This document shows, in pieces, positions 17,483-26,140 of a stretch of 64,000 bases of DNA. The DNA comes from Clostridiaceae bacterium BRH_c20a (GTDB lineage Bacteria; Bacillota; Peptococcia; Peptococcales; BICA1-8), in NCBI GenBank assembly GCA_000961765.1, contig LADT01000036.1, positions 1 through 64,000 on the forward strand. The letters are read 5' to 3'. Made by a program: the position numbers and the translations under genes. Numbering within the stretch: position 1 is the stretch's first letter; each line of letters begins with the position of its first letter. The notes under the pieces are model-generated. The model searched no databases. It was not told the origin of the DNA and worked only from the letters and a program-made list of their open reading frames with translations.

Positions 17483-17700
17483 CTATCTTCACCCCCTTTC
17501 CCATAGGGGATGGCAAGCAGAATATCCACTTCATACTGAGGCTTGTCCGACAAAATAAAATCACTTTGATTTTGCATACCATATCGACTGCATTTTTCAT
17601 AAATCTGGATCTGCTTTAGGAAATTTGCCTTTTGCACATTCGCCGTTTTACCACTTTCAGCACCTGCAACCCCGCACAAATCAAAGCCTTCCCCACCCAT
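17479..17700 (-). pseudogene. 5'-truncated mobile-element ORF upstream of parB
   Basis: The minus-strand frame ends at TGA 17,479, overlapping the parB GTG by four bases, which indicates translational coupling. The visible part reads FDLCGVAGAESGKTANVQKA and ends ILLAIPYGKGGEDR. The 5' end runs into the cotJC-like fragment at 17,700-17,720, where the original gene was cut. No family was recognised. It was probably part of the same mobilizable element. Confidence 0.4.
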
Positions 17701-17719
17701 GGCACATTGCAGACACGAC

Positions 17720-18112
17720 ATAGGTACAGAAGAAATGGCCCATTTAGAGGTTATAGCTGCTATGGTTTATCAGCTAATGAAGGGTGCAAGTGTTGAAGAA
17801 ATTAAAGTAGCCGGCCTCGTTGCCTACTATGCCGACCATAACAAAGCCTTATTCTATGTAAATGGTGAAGGCGTTCCCTGGACTACCGCCTATATTCAGG
17901 CTAAAGGTGAACCTATTGCAAACCTGCATGAAAACATGGCCGCAGAGCAAAAGGTCCGTGTTACCTATTAATGGCTGATTAACTTAAGTGATGACCCATG
18001 AGTTAAAGACCCATTACGCTTCCTACGGGAAAGGGAAGTCGTCCACTTCCAACGCTTTGGTGAAGCACTGGTGGATGTGCAGGAGTATATGGATTGCAAG
18101 AAGATTTATTAG
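17720..18112 (+). pseudogene. Truncated CotJC-like manganese catalase, copy 4
   Basis: Similarity begins abruptly at IGTEEMAHLE and runs to the usual 3' end. It carries two in-frame stops: TAA at 17,969, replacing E in TYEWLIN, and TGA at 17,999, replacing C in DDPCV. It has diverged more than the other copies (VAYYADHNKALF, VPWTTAYIQAK). It is a clear pseudogene whose left end marks the break of the mobile-element genes. Confidence 0.8.
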
Positions 18113-18132
18113 GATATAGCCTTTAAAATAAT

Positions 18133-18176
18133 AAAAAGCGATAGCTATGCAGAATTTCCGCTTGCTATCGCTTTTT
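18133..18176. terminator. Stem-loop after cotJC copy 4
   Basis: The stem AAAAAGCGATAGC/GCTATCGCTTTTT is the same hairpin as after the other cotJC fragments. The U-runs on both sides allow bidirectional termination, here also for the minus-strand nucleotidyltransferase gene. Confidence 0.75.
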
Positions 18177-18189
18177 AGTTATCTTAATG

Positions 18190-18510
18190 TTACATTATTT
18201 TTATTCCAGTAGTTATTATTTCTGCAACAAAAGGGTTTGTCTTATTAAATTCACTACTTTTAAAAGGGTGGGGTTCTATTCGATTATCTATTTTTCTTCT
18301 AATCTTCATCAACTTGAAAGTATCAGCTATTGGATCATCGGTAAAATCATCACCAATAACCGCTATATCAATGTCACTATCCTCTGTATTAGCTCCTTTA
18401 ACAACTGAACCATAGAGGTAAACACTTTTTATATTCATTTGGCTTTTTACTAATTCAGCAAATTGTTTAGCAATTAGTTTTATTGTTTCTATATCATTGA
18501 AAGAAGCCAT
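18190..18510 (-). CDS. MNT-type nucleotidyltransferase antitoxin (MntA-like)
   Basis: This 106-residue protein has the minimal nucleotidyltransferase motif VYLYGSVVKGANTEDSDIDI, that is GSx9DxD with SDIDIAVIG. Such MNT proteins pair with HEPN ribonuclease toxins and, in studied cases, inactivate them by adenylylating a tyrosine. The start overlaps the end of a HEPN fragment upstream by about 20 bases, the normal gene order and coupling. The toxin is truncated, so the antitoxin is orphaned. A 180-base broken copy of this gene lies at 25,187. Confidence 0.85.
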   Translation of the reverse strand: MASFNDIETIKLIAKQFAELVKSQMNIKSVYLYGSVVKGANTEDSDIDIAVIGDDFTDDPIADTFKLMKIRRKIDNRIEPHPFKSSEFNKTNPFVAEIITTGIKIM

Positions 18511-18650
18511 TCTCTCATCTCCTCAATATTAACAGTTGTAAAATCAAAGTCACACTTTTTATAGAAGCTTTTCCTATAATCAGGATACCTTGCATGAAAA
18601 TTAAATGTGGTTATAAGGTCTAAATTCAATATATTTACAGTATATCATAT
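18489..18650 (-). pseudogene. C-terminal remnant of a HEPN toxin gene
   Basis: A frame ending TAG at 18,489 reads FNFHARYPDYRKSFYKKC and EEMREWLLSMI, which matches the C-terminal end of HEPN-domain proteins paired with MNT antitoxins (ARYPDYR is typical). An in-frame TGA about 10 codons upstream and the lack of the N-terminal RX4-6H-bearing part show it is truncated. Confidence 0.65.
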
Positions 18651-18786
18651 TTATTCCAAGCATTTAACCCTTATGTTTAAAGCATCTATTGTTTTTGAAC
18701 TGTTTTTTGACTTGAATTGGAAATAAGGATAAAATTATATGTATTAACTCAGTGTTTCCAATAATGTAAATTTAAAGGGAGTTTGT

Positions 18787-20247
18787 ATGAACTTTAAAGA
18801 ATTATATGAAAAGTATCAAGAATTAATTGACGAAAACAATAATTTAAAAGAAGAAATTAAAGAGCTAAGGACCCAATTGGATATTACAAAACCTCGGTTT
18901 AATTCTAATGAAATTTTTGAGCATAAATCAACCTTAGAAATTTTTACAATAAATACTCCAAATGAAGCTTTACTTATAAACACGAACAGCTTTTTAGAGC
19001 CTCCGGAAAAAATCAAGTTGTTTATGTCGCTATTTAGAGGCCGCGGTGATGTTTACGCTAAAAGGTGGCAAAACAAAAAAGGACAGGCTGGATATTCACC
19101 GGTATGCCTAAATGAATGGAAACCTAGAGTATGCCATAAACCAAAGTTAAAATGTATCGAATGCAATCAAAAAGCATATGCTGCCTTAGATGAAAAGGTT
19201 ATTGAAGAGCATTTAAGAGGGAATATCGTAGCCGGAATATTCCCAATGTGTCTTGATGAAACATGCTACTTTTTAGCTATTGATTTTGATGATGAGGGTT
19301 GGCAAAAGGATATTAGTGTTTTAAGAAATATATGCAATGATTTCGATATTCCTGTTTCCGTTGAGCGCTCACGTTCTGGGAGAGGTGCCCATGCTTGGTT
19401 TTTCTTCGAAGATAGAATCCCTTCAGTACTGGCAAGAAAATTTGGTTCTGCGTTACTTACCTGCTCAATGATCAAAAGACATGAAATAACATTTAAATCA
19501 TATGATCGTTTTTTCCCTAATCAAGATACTTTACCAAAGGGTGGCTTAGGAAATTTGATTGCATTACCATTGCAAAAGGCTGCAAGAAATGCTAATAATA
19601 GTGAATTTATTGATGAGAATTTCGAGCCGTATCATGATCAGTGGGCATTTCTTGGAAATATTAAAAAAATTTCGGAAGAGAGAATTAAAACACTTATCTG
19701 TAAACTTTGCCATGGAAATGAATTAGGGTTATTGAGAAAGGATGACGAAGAAGAACCAAAGCCGTGGGAGCAAAATAAGGTCACATTATTAAAGAGCGAT
19801 TTTCCTAATAATATTGAATTTATAAAAGCCAATATGCTATTTATTCCGAAAACCGGCATTTCTCAAAGAGCACTAAATCATTTGAAACGATTGGCTGCTT
19901 TTAAAAACCCAGAGTTTTATAAAGCACAGTCTATGCGTATCTCAACTTATAATAAACCAAGAATTATTTCCTGTGCTTATGAAACTGAGAAATATTTATG
20001 CTTGCCCAGAGGGTGTGAATCTGATTTAACGGCTATATTTAAAAAACTGGATTTAGATTTCATTCTAATAGATAAAACTAATGCTGGTAAAAGTATCAAT
20101 GTTGAATTTAACGGTTCTCTACGAGATGAACAGCCCTATGCTCTAAATGAGTTGTTAAAATTTGATAATGGCGTACTATCTGGAACGACAGCCTTTGGTA
20201 AAACAGTTGTAGCAATAAAGCTGATTTCTGAAAGAAAGGTTTGGTAG
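18787..20247 (+). CDS. TOTE-type archaeo-eukaryotic primase with helicase start (5' part of split gene)
   Basis: The 486 residues hold an N-terminal coiled coil (about 5-35), a Cys group (CHKPKLKCIEC, residues 116-126) and an archaeo-eukaryotic primase core. The core has catalytic DFDDE at 166-170 and SGRGAHAWFFF with H202. A linker follows, then the start of an SF2 helicase with Walker A GTTAFGKT at 466-473. This is the primase-helicase architecture annotated as TOTE conflict systems, predicted to act against invading DNA. The ribosome site AAAGGGAG precedes the ATG. The frame ends at TAG 20,247 inside the helicase; the rest continues at once in another frame. Motif-wise the primase looks intact. 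Confidence 0.82.
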   Translation: MNFKELYEKYQELIDENNNLKEEIKELRTQLDITKPRFNSNEIFEHKSTLEIFTINTPNEALLINTNSFLEPPEKIKLFMSLFRGRGDVYAKRWQNKKGQAGYSPVCLNEWKPRVCHKPKLKCIECNQKAYAALDEKVIEEHLRGNIVAGIFPMCLDETCYFLAIDFDDEGWQKDISVLRNICNDFDIPVSVERSRSGRGAHAWFFFEDRIPSVLARKFGSALLTCSMIKRHEITFKSYDRFFPNQDTLPKGGLGNLIALPLQKAARNANNSEFIDENFEPYHDQWAFLGNIKKISEERIKTLICKLCHGNELGLLRKDDEEEPKPWEQNKVTLLKSDFPNNIEFIKANMLFIPKTGISQRALNHLKRLAAFKNPEFYKAQSMRISTYNKPRIISCAYETEKYLCLPRGCESDLTAIFKKLDLDFILIDKTNAGKSINVEFNGSLRDEQPYALNELLKFDNGVLSGTTAFGKTVVAIKLISERKVW

Positions 20248-21689
20248 ATAGAGTAAGCTTGGTTTCACAATGGAAAGAAAGATTAGGCAGTTTTTTGAAT
20301 ATAAATGAAATTCTCCCTGATACTAATCAAAGTAAAAAAAGAGGAAGAAAGAAACAACAAAGCATTATTGGTCAAATTGGAGCTGGAAAAAATAACTTAT
20401 GTGGTATTATTGATATCGCTGTAATGCAGTCATTAAACAGGCTAGGTGAAGTAAAGGAATGCGTAAAAAATTATGGCATGGTAATTGTTGACGAATGTCA
20501 TCATGTTTCGGCTTTTAGCTTTGAAGAAATACTTAAAAGTATTAATGCAAAATATGTTTATGGGTTAACTGCAACTCCTTTTAGGAAGGACGGACACCAC
20601 CCCATTATATTTATGCAATGTGGTCAAATAAGATATAGAGATGACGCTAAAAATCAAGCGGAGAAAAGGCCTTTTGAGCATTATGTCATACCAAGGTTTA
20701 CATCCTTTAGAGTTCCTTTCGACAAAAATGAAAAAGAAGCAACTATTCAAGAATTATATTCCCAAATAGTTACTGATGAAATGCGAAATCAGTTTATTAT
20801 TGATGACGTGGTAAAAAGCTATGAAAATGGAAGAAACTCTATTGTTTTAACGGAAAGAACTGCTCATGTCGAATTATTATCTGAAGAACTAAGCAAAAAA
20901 ATCCCTAATGTTATATCATTGGTTGGTGGTTTGGGTACAAGGAAAACCAAGGAAATAATGAAGCAAATAAATGATACAACTCCTGACCAACAGTTGACTT
21001 TAGTGGCTACAGGTAAATATATAGGAGAGGGCTTTGACGAACCCCGTTTGGATACATTATTTTTAGCCATGCCTATATCATGGAAAGGGACTTTGCATCA
21101 ATATGCAGGCAGGCTGCACAGATTATCTGATAATAAAGATGAGGTGCAAATTTATGATTATATAGATATTCATGTAAGAATGTTAGAAAAAATGTACCAT
21201 AAAAGACTTAACGGATATGCCTCAATTGGCTATAAAGTCAAAGGTGAAAGTCTGGCGGAAGAATCAATGAACATAATTTTTGATAACCGCAGCTTTTTGC
21301 CTGTATATACTAATGATATTTTAAATTCAGCGAGAGAGGTTTTGATAGTAAGTCCCTTTGTTACTCAAAAGCGCACTTTACAAATGTTAAAAGATATAGA
21401 GAAGGTTATAAAAAATAAGGTTCAAATAACCGTAGTGACAAAACCTATAGAGGATTTCAAAAATAACAAAACAACCAGTTTAGAAAGGGCTTTAGATTTA
21501 TTATATAATGCCGGAATCCATGTTATTTATAAATCAAACATTCACCAAAAATTTGCAGTTATCGACCAAAAAATCGTATGGTATGGTAGTATCAATTTTT
21601 TAAGCTTTGGCAGCTCCGAAGAAAGCATTATGCGCCTAAACAGCCCTAATATAGCAAACGAATTGATAAAGAGCTTAGGTGTTTATTAA
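20241..21689 (+). CDS. SF2 helicase plus PLD-like nuclease (3' part of split TOTE gene)
   Basis: The frame begins LVDRVSLVSQWKERL (helicase motif Ia) and continues with MVIVDECHHV (DEAD/DEAH-type box), GLTATPFRKDG (motif III) and GEGFDEPRLD with QYAGRLHR (motifs V and VI). The C-terminal end carries a phospholipase-D-type motif, IHQKFAVIDQKIVWYGSINF, with SSEES. Normally it is continuous with the primase part. At 20,236-20,245 a few codons between ...ERKV and LVDRV are missing and the frame shifts, consistent with loss of about 13 bases. The TTG at 20,241 has no ribosome site, so this half is probably not made well. Confidence 0.8.
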   Translation: MVDRVSLVSQWKERLGSFLNINEILPDTNQSKKRGRKKQQSIIGQIGAGKNNLCGIIDIAVMQSLNRLGEVKECVKNYGMVIVDECHHVSAFSFEEILKSINAKYVYGLTATPFRKDGHHPIIFMQCGQIRYRDDAKNQAEKRPFEHYVIPRFTSFRVPFDKNEKEATIQELYSQIVTDEMRNQFIIDDVVKSYENGRNSIVLTERTAHVELLSEELSKKIPNVISLVGGLGTRKTKEIMKQINDTTPDQQLTLVATGKYIGEGFDEPRLDTLFLAMPISWKGTLHQYAGRLHRLSDNKDEVQIYDYIDIHVRMLEKMYHKRLNGYASIGYKVKGESLAEESMNIIFDNRSFLPVYTNDILNSAREVLIVSPFVTQKRTLQMLKDIEKVIKNKVQITVVTKPIEDFKNNKTTSLERALDLLYNAGIHVIYKSNIHQKFAVIDQKIVWYGSINFLSFGSSEESIMRLNSPNIANELIKSLGVY

Positions 21690-21696
21690 AACTCAA

Positions 21697-21770
21697 AAAA
21701 GTTAGTAACAGAAGAAGTCTGGCGGTCCGGATGGCGAGCTGGCTACCTCCTTGAGATACCTAGAAATAAG
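21697..21770 (+). pseudogene. Minimal remnant of a cotJC-like fragment
   Basis: The standard upstream flank (AAAAAAGTTAGTAA) and the first 15 codons (GGPDGELATSLRYL) are present, then the sequence jumps to the terminal hairpin. About 450 bases of the fragment are deleted. Confidence 0.65.
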
Positions 21771-21985
21771 CGATAGCTAGGCAGAATTTCTGCTTGATGC
21801 TATCGCTTTTGTTATTTCTTTTAATAGTGTTGGTTTTTCAGTTTCTAAGAATCTAACCAAATTAATATACATCTTAAATAAGGCAGTACCCACTGTATCT
21901 TTGAGCACTTTTAAATAATGATTAATTGCTTCGCAAAATCGTTGCGCCGTGTCAAAGGACCGTCCCCAGACATCCCCAGACACGC
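21771..21985. repeat. Dispersed repeat unit with stem-loop, copy 3
   Basis: Nearly identical to 8,876-9,085, including the hairpin and the GTGTCAAAGGACCGTCCCCAGA end, which is followed here by a partial duplication (CATCCCCAGACA). Confidence 0.65.
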
Positions 21986-22108
21986 CTTTGTGGCAGATCA
22001 AAAAATAATTTAAAGGCTATTGCTTTGTTAGAAATTTTCTTGTATCATTATACCTAGATATTAGATGCATCTATTTATAATGCATCCTGAAGGGAGGTAA
22101 GGATCTTT

Positions 22109-22453
22109 ATGACGGTAAATAAGGAAATGATTAAAGGTAGTAAAGTAGTTTTAGTTTTAAGTATGCTTAACCATGAACCTATGTATGGCTATCAGATGAT
22201 TAAAGAAATTGAAAAGGAATCAAGCGGTCTCTTTAGTTTCAAGGAGGGAACACTTTATCCTATTCTTCACTCATTAGAGTCTGAGAATATGATTGAATCC
22301 TACTGGTGGGGTAAAGAAGGCAGCAGACAAAGAAAATATTATCGTCTAACTACTAAAGGTAAATCTAAATTAAAGGAAAAACAACAAGAATGGGTTACAT
22401 TCCGTTCAGCAGTTGATAAAATTTTAACGGGGGAGGTTTTTGCATGGACTTAA
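22109..22453 (+). CDS. PadR-family transcriptional regulator
   Basis: This 114-residue winged-helix protein has the PadR signature: LVLSMLNHEPMYGYQM, then FKEGTLYPILHSLE and KYYRLTTKGK. PadR proteins repress nearby membrane or efflux genes. A strong ribosome site (GAAGGGAGG) precedes the ATG. Its last 10 bases overlap the start of the FtsW-like gene, so both are one operon and the regulator probably controls it. Confidence 0.9.
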   Translation: MTVNKEMIKGSKVVLVLSMLNHEPMYGYQMIKEIEKESSGLFSFKEGTLYPILHSLESENMIESYWWGKEGSRQRKYYRLTTKGKSKLKEKQQEWVTFRSAVDKILTGEVFAWT

Positions 22454-23748
22454 ATCACAATAAAAAGATCCAAGATTATATTAGCGAAGTATGCTCACAA
22501 GTTAGATTTCGTGATATTCATCAAGATGTAAAGCTAGAACTAGAAGCTCATATCCAAGAAATTGTAGAAGAACTTTTAATACAAGGCTTTTCTGAAAAGG
22601 AAGCTGTTGATAAGGCCATTGCTCAAATGGGAGATGCTGATATTATCGGAAAACAATTGAACAAAGTTCACAAACCGAATCCCGAATGGACCGTCTTGCT
22701 GATTTCCTTTCTTTTTATAAATATAGGATTATTAGCAATGTATTTTATTCAGAAACAAAGCTTACTTACATATGATATCAAAATATTTGAAAGAAGTTTA
22801 CTCTATTCACTTATGAGTGTAATTTCTATTGTTGGTTTGTACTTTTTTGATTATAGAAAACTAGAAAAGTATTCTAAACACATTTATCTAGGAACCATTT
22901 TAATTCTCATTTTTACAGTTTTCTGGGGAATTCAAGCAAATGGTAGTAGAAGCTGGTTAATTTTAGGACCATTTAGCGTTAACTTTGTGGCAGTTACCCC
23001 CTTATTATTTATCATAGCCTTAGCAGGCATCCTAAATAAATGGGATTGGAGCAACCCTCTTAAGCTGGTGCAAGGTTTAGCCTTATTCGTAGTGCCATTG
23101 ATTTTGATTTTAAAAGCGCCGTCAATTTCAACGGGAGCTGTTTTTGCAGTGACCTGTATGGTTTTAATGATTGTTTCAGGGGTAAAACTTAAACAACTGA
23201 TTTTTATATCCGGTTCATTTATAGCTATACTAATCCTGTCTATTATTACTGAACCATATAGACTTAAAAGACTCGTTACATTTTTAAACCCTAATAATGA
23301 TCCATCAGGAAGCGGATGGTTAAACATCCAGTTGAGTAAAATCATTTCTCAATCTGAGCTTTTGGGCCAAGGACTTACCTTTGACCCCCAAATATTACCT
23401 GAGCTCCATACTGATTTCATTTTTGCCTTTATCACATATACTTTTGGCTGGATAGCAAGTATCTTACTTATTACTTTTGTTGTTATGTTTTTAGTCCGTA
23501 TTGCATGTATAGCCGGGCAAGTAAAGGTTAATTATGGCAAGTTGTTAATAAGTGGTTTTGTATCTATTCTAGCAGTACAATTTTTATGGAATATATTTAT
23601 GAATTTAGGACTCGCACCTATAAGTGGCGTAGGATTACCTTTTATAAGTTATGGTGGTTCACAGCTTATCATTAATGCAGCAACAGTTGGGATTATATCA
23701 AGCATTTATAGGCGAAAAAATATTTCTCAAAGCTATACGTTATCTTGA
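22444..23748 (+). CDS. FtsW/RodA/SpoVE-like protein with N-terminal permease-prefix domain
   Basis: The 434 residues start with a 75-residue helical cytoplasmic domain (KLELEAHIQEIVEELLIQG, then AIAQMGDADIIG) of the kind found before ABC permeases regulated by PadR. About ten membrane helices follow, with SEDS-family motifs: NGSRSWLILG, LHTDFIFAFI and the signature GLPFISYGGS. SEDS proteins are peptidoglycan glycosyltransferases that work with class B PBPs in elongation, division or spore cortex. A PadR-coupled SEDS protein with this prefix is probably stress- or stage-specific. No PBP gene is adjacent. Confidence 0.88.
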   Translation: MDLNHNKKIQDYISEVCSQVRFRDIHQDVKLELEAHIQEIVEELLIQGFSEKEAVDKAIAQMGDADIIGKQLNKVHKPNPEWTVLLISFLFINIGLLAMYFIQKQSLLTYDIKIFERSLLYSLMSVISIVGLYFFDYRKLEKYSKHIYLGTILILIFTVFWGIQANGSRSWLILGPFSVNFVAVTPLLFIIALAGILNKWDWSNPLKLVQGLALFVVPLILILKAPSISTGAVFAVTCMVLMIVSGVKLKQLIFISGSFIAILILSIITEPYRLKRLVTFLNPNNDPSGSGWLNIQLSKIISQSELLGQGLTFDPQILPELHTDFIFAFITYTFGWIASILLITFVVMFLVRIACIAGQVKVNYGKLLISGFVSILAVQFLWNIFMNLGLAPISGVGLPFISYGGSQLIINAATVGIISSIYRRKNISQSYTLS

Positions 23749-23755
23749 TTTTAAA

Positions 23756-23797
23756 CGAGGGAACCTGAGTTTGTACTTAAGGTTCCCCTTTTTTTAT
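23756..23797 (+). terminator. Intrinsic terminator
   Basis: The stem GGGAACCT/AGGTTCCC is followed by a run of seven T residues, eight bases after the FtsW-like stop codon. Confidence 0.85.
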
Positions 23798-23831
23798 ATA
23801 AAGGAAGGCTTAGCAGACTTTTTATAAAAGA

Positions 23832-24755
23832 CTAATTACTATAGACCTCTCTTTCAAATATCGACCCATTGCTATATACTACTTTTAGCACTAGACTACT
23901 ATAATCCATCTTTTCCTCTGAAGGTTTAGTGCGGAAGACCGCAGTGTCTTCTCTTGCTGGCATTCCACCTTCATAAATAACGTTTTCTTCCACCAGATTT
24001 TCCTCGTCTATTAACTGACCATCACTATATTTTTTGAGGTATGCTTCTTTTAAATAAATTGATGTATCATACATCTTTCCGCCCATTACTGATAGACTAT
24101 AATTACTATTTTTATTAATTTCTGTACGGACTTCTAAGTATCCATAATAACGGGCACCTATATCCTCAATACGTGCTATATTAACTTCCCCGCTTTTCAT
24201 CATATCACCATGAGAAACGGAAACATAATAATCAAAACTTAACCTGCGCTCATTTTCATATGCTTCTTTTTTCTCCTCAATCTTCATCTCAGTTCTTCCG
24301 GCATTACCGCTTCTATCAAATATTTGATAACTCCAGTTAGGCTCTGGCTTTATTTCAACAGGTATAGCTACTCCAAAAAAACCATTTCCTTTAGCCACTG
24401 CTTTAATTGAAGTGTATTCTTTATCATTATCTTTCTTGTAATTAAAAATAACTTCAGAGTTATTTTGCAGCTCTTTTACTTGCCACTCAAAACTTACTCC
24501 TGCTTTATTCCTGTCAGTCTCATCAAACACTGTTTCAACATTAACTGCACTTAACCAACTCTGCTCTTCTTTTATTTTATTAATAGTATTATTAATATTA
24601 CTAACTTGGGAGTTAACGGCGCTTATGACCTGATGCTGATAATTGGAAACATTGTTTATCTTATTATCCATAACATCAAGCTTTGTAAATAAAATATAGT
24701 TAGAAAATAAACTTGCACACAATCCACCAATGACGATTATCTTGAAATGCTTCAC
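23832..24755 (-). CDS. Membrane-anchored extracytoplasmic protein of unknown function
   Basis: The 307 residues begin with a GTG start behind AGGAGGG. An N-terminal membrane helix (about 4-22) is followed by a coiled-coil stretch (about 28-66, NKINNVSN...NNTINKIKEEQ) and then a beta-rich domain with many charged residues. It lacks a lipobox, so it is held by the helix. No catalytic motif is visible. The family was not recognised. A regulatory or sensory partner of a lost neighbour is possible, because the upstream region holds a broken gene on the same strand. Confidence 0.65.
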   Translation of the reverse strand: MKHFKIIVIGGLCASLFSNYILFTKLDVMDNKINNVSNYQHQVISAVNSQVSNINNTINKIKEEQSWLSAVNVETVFDETDRNKAGVSFEWQVKELQNNSEVIFNYKKDNDKEYTSIKAVAKGNGFFGVAIPVEIKPEPNWSYQIFDRSGNAGRTEMKIEEKKEAYENERRLSFDYYVSVSHGDMMKSGEVNIARIEDIGARYYGYLEVRTEINKNSNYSLSVMGGKMYDTSIYLKEAYLKKYSDGQLIDEENLVEENVIYEGGMPAREDTAVFRTKPSEEKMDYSSLVLKVVYSNGSIFEREVYSN

Positions 24756-24873
24756 CTTAAGACCCTCCTATAAGTTTATCCAACATCATATAGACGAAAT
24801 TATTAATATTTAGTTCCAAAAATAAAAAGATAAGCAGAAAAGACTGCTCATCTTTTCCACCCTTGTTTTATGA

Positions 24874-25107
24874 CTAAATAGTTGTAATTACATTAATGGC
24901 AAGATCATTATAGTTCTCAACAAGAAAGTCAACAATTTCTTGTTGAACCTTATCTTTTGCGTCGTTATCAGAAGAGATTGAACTGTTTATCTTTCTGTAA
25001 TTACCCCTAATGACGATGCCTTAATGAATTATAATTCATTAAGTGCTTTTAAGTTTTCACCATCACCGGTAACAACAACTCCCCAAATCTTAATATCTTC
25101 ATGAGTT
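24874..25107 (-). pseudogene. Broken small gene, C-terminal-like remnant
   Basis: One frame reads HEDIKIWGVVVTGDGENLKA, then LNEL and a stop, then FIKASSLGVITER and another stop. A further frame reads DAKDKVQQEIVDFLVENYND, ending at 24,874. The parts read as one protein once the stop and frameshifts are mended. The GVVVTG...IKASSLGV pattern resembles C-terminal regions of anti-sigma-type proteins, but this is weak. An AAGATAAGCAG/CTGCTCATCTT hairpin follows at about 24,830-24,855. Confidence 0.4.
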
Positions 25108-25136
25108 TATTTAATATAAAAAGATAGGAAAATAAG

Positions 25137-25186
25137 GAGTCCGGCGGACCAGATGGCGAATTGGCTGCCTCTTTAAGATACCTAAA
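25137..25186 (+). pseudogene. Minimal remnant of a cotJC-like fragment
   Basis: GGAGTCCGGCGGACCAGATG and the following codons (GGPDGELAASLRYL) are present, then similarity stops exactly where an MNT-gene fragment begins. This is a recombination joint between two repeat families. Confidence 0.6.
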
Positions 25187-25365
25187 TCACTACTTTTAAA
25201 AGGATGGGGCTCAATTCGATTATCTATTTTTCTTCTAATCTTCATCAATTTGAAAGTATCAGCTATTGGATCATCGGTAAAATCATCACCAATAACCGCT
25301 ATATTAATGTCACTACCCTCTGTATTAGCTCCTTTAACAACTGACCCATAGAGGTAAACACTTTT
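25187..25365 (-). pseudogene. Fragment of an MNT nucleotidyltransferase gene
   Basis: About 180 bases match the middle of the gene at 18,190-18,510 with few differences, covering the GS...SDID region, where one Asp codon is changed to Asn. Both ends are missing. It is a partial duplication of the antitoxin gene. The stretch from here to 25,590 shows no other gene. Confidence 0.7.
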
Positions 25366-25590
25366 TAAAACAATTGGTTTTGGAAACTAATAATACATTT
25401 TATATTTAAATTTTGTAAAAACTATAGGTCGTAACCTAAGAAGAATTAACTATTATAATGGAGACTTTGGGTGGGAGATGGACTGATGACTATTCATCGG
25501 TTTAAACCTATTCCGTAGTTTGGTTTAGCAAAATTTTTACCCGAGAGGATATAAAATCGTATAGGAAAGAATAATAAAATTTCTGATAAG

Positions 25591-26064
25591 GTGGCTGATA
25601 ATGTGCCCAATACTAATACTAAAAGCTATGATACTATCAACGATGGTATAATTGCAGGCTTAGTAGGTTCTTTAGGTGATGCTCTGATACATGCACCTGC
25701 ATATCTTATTTTAGGAACTTCAATGACAGCACACTATATATCACAATTAATATTTCCTTTCGAAGAAGTTACAATAATAAGGTTTTTAATTGGTTTCTTT
25801 ACTCATTTTTTAGCTGGTGCCATCGTTGGAATTACTTTAGCTTTAGTTTTTAAATTTTTAGGGAAGGATTATCCATATCTAAAAGGTATTGGATTAGGAA
25901 TTTTATTATGGGTAGTTCATGTAGTAATAATACCAAACATAGTAGACCCAAGACCTTACCTACTAAGAACTCCGTTAGAAAGTATAGTAGACTTAATAGC
26001 CCACACCTCATATGGAATATTTGCAACCACTTATTTATTAAGAGTTTATCCAAAAAAACTATAA
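25591..26064 (+). CDS. Small multi-pass membrane protein, family member D
   Basis: The 157 residues hold about four membrane segments. The first contains AGLVGSLGDALIHA, related to the N-termini of the proteins at 1,890, 2,433 and 4,468; RPYLLR near the last third recalls RPYL in the 2,433 fragment. The GTG at 25,591 overlaps the only ribosome-like site (AAGGTGG), so the GTG at 25,603 may be the true start. The function is not recognised. It is the second intact member of the family in this window. Confidence 0.68.
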   Translation: MADNVPNTNTKSYDTINDGIIAGLVGSLGDALIHAPAYLILGTSMTAHYISQLIFPFEEVTIIRFLIGFFTHFLAGAIVGITLALVFKFLGKDYPYLKGIGLGILLWVVHVVIIPNIVDPRPYLLRTPLESIVDLIAHTSYGIFATTYLLRVYPKKL

Positions 26065-26140
26065 GCGAACAATAATTATCTAGTGTTCATTACTGATTTC
26101 TATAGTTGTTGCGCTAAATTAACATAATGAACACTTTAGT

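Noticed and set aside
18187-18408. 73-codon plus-strand frame opposite the MNT gene
   Set aside because: Opposite-strand shadow of a clear nucleotidyltransferase.
20236-20250. Programmed frameshift in the TOTE gene
   Set aside because: Residues between ERKV and LVDRV are missing as well as shifted, and no slippery sequence is seen, so a deletion is more likely.
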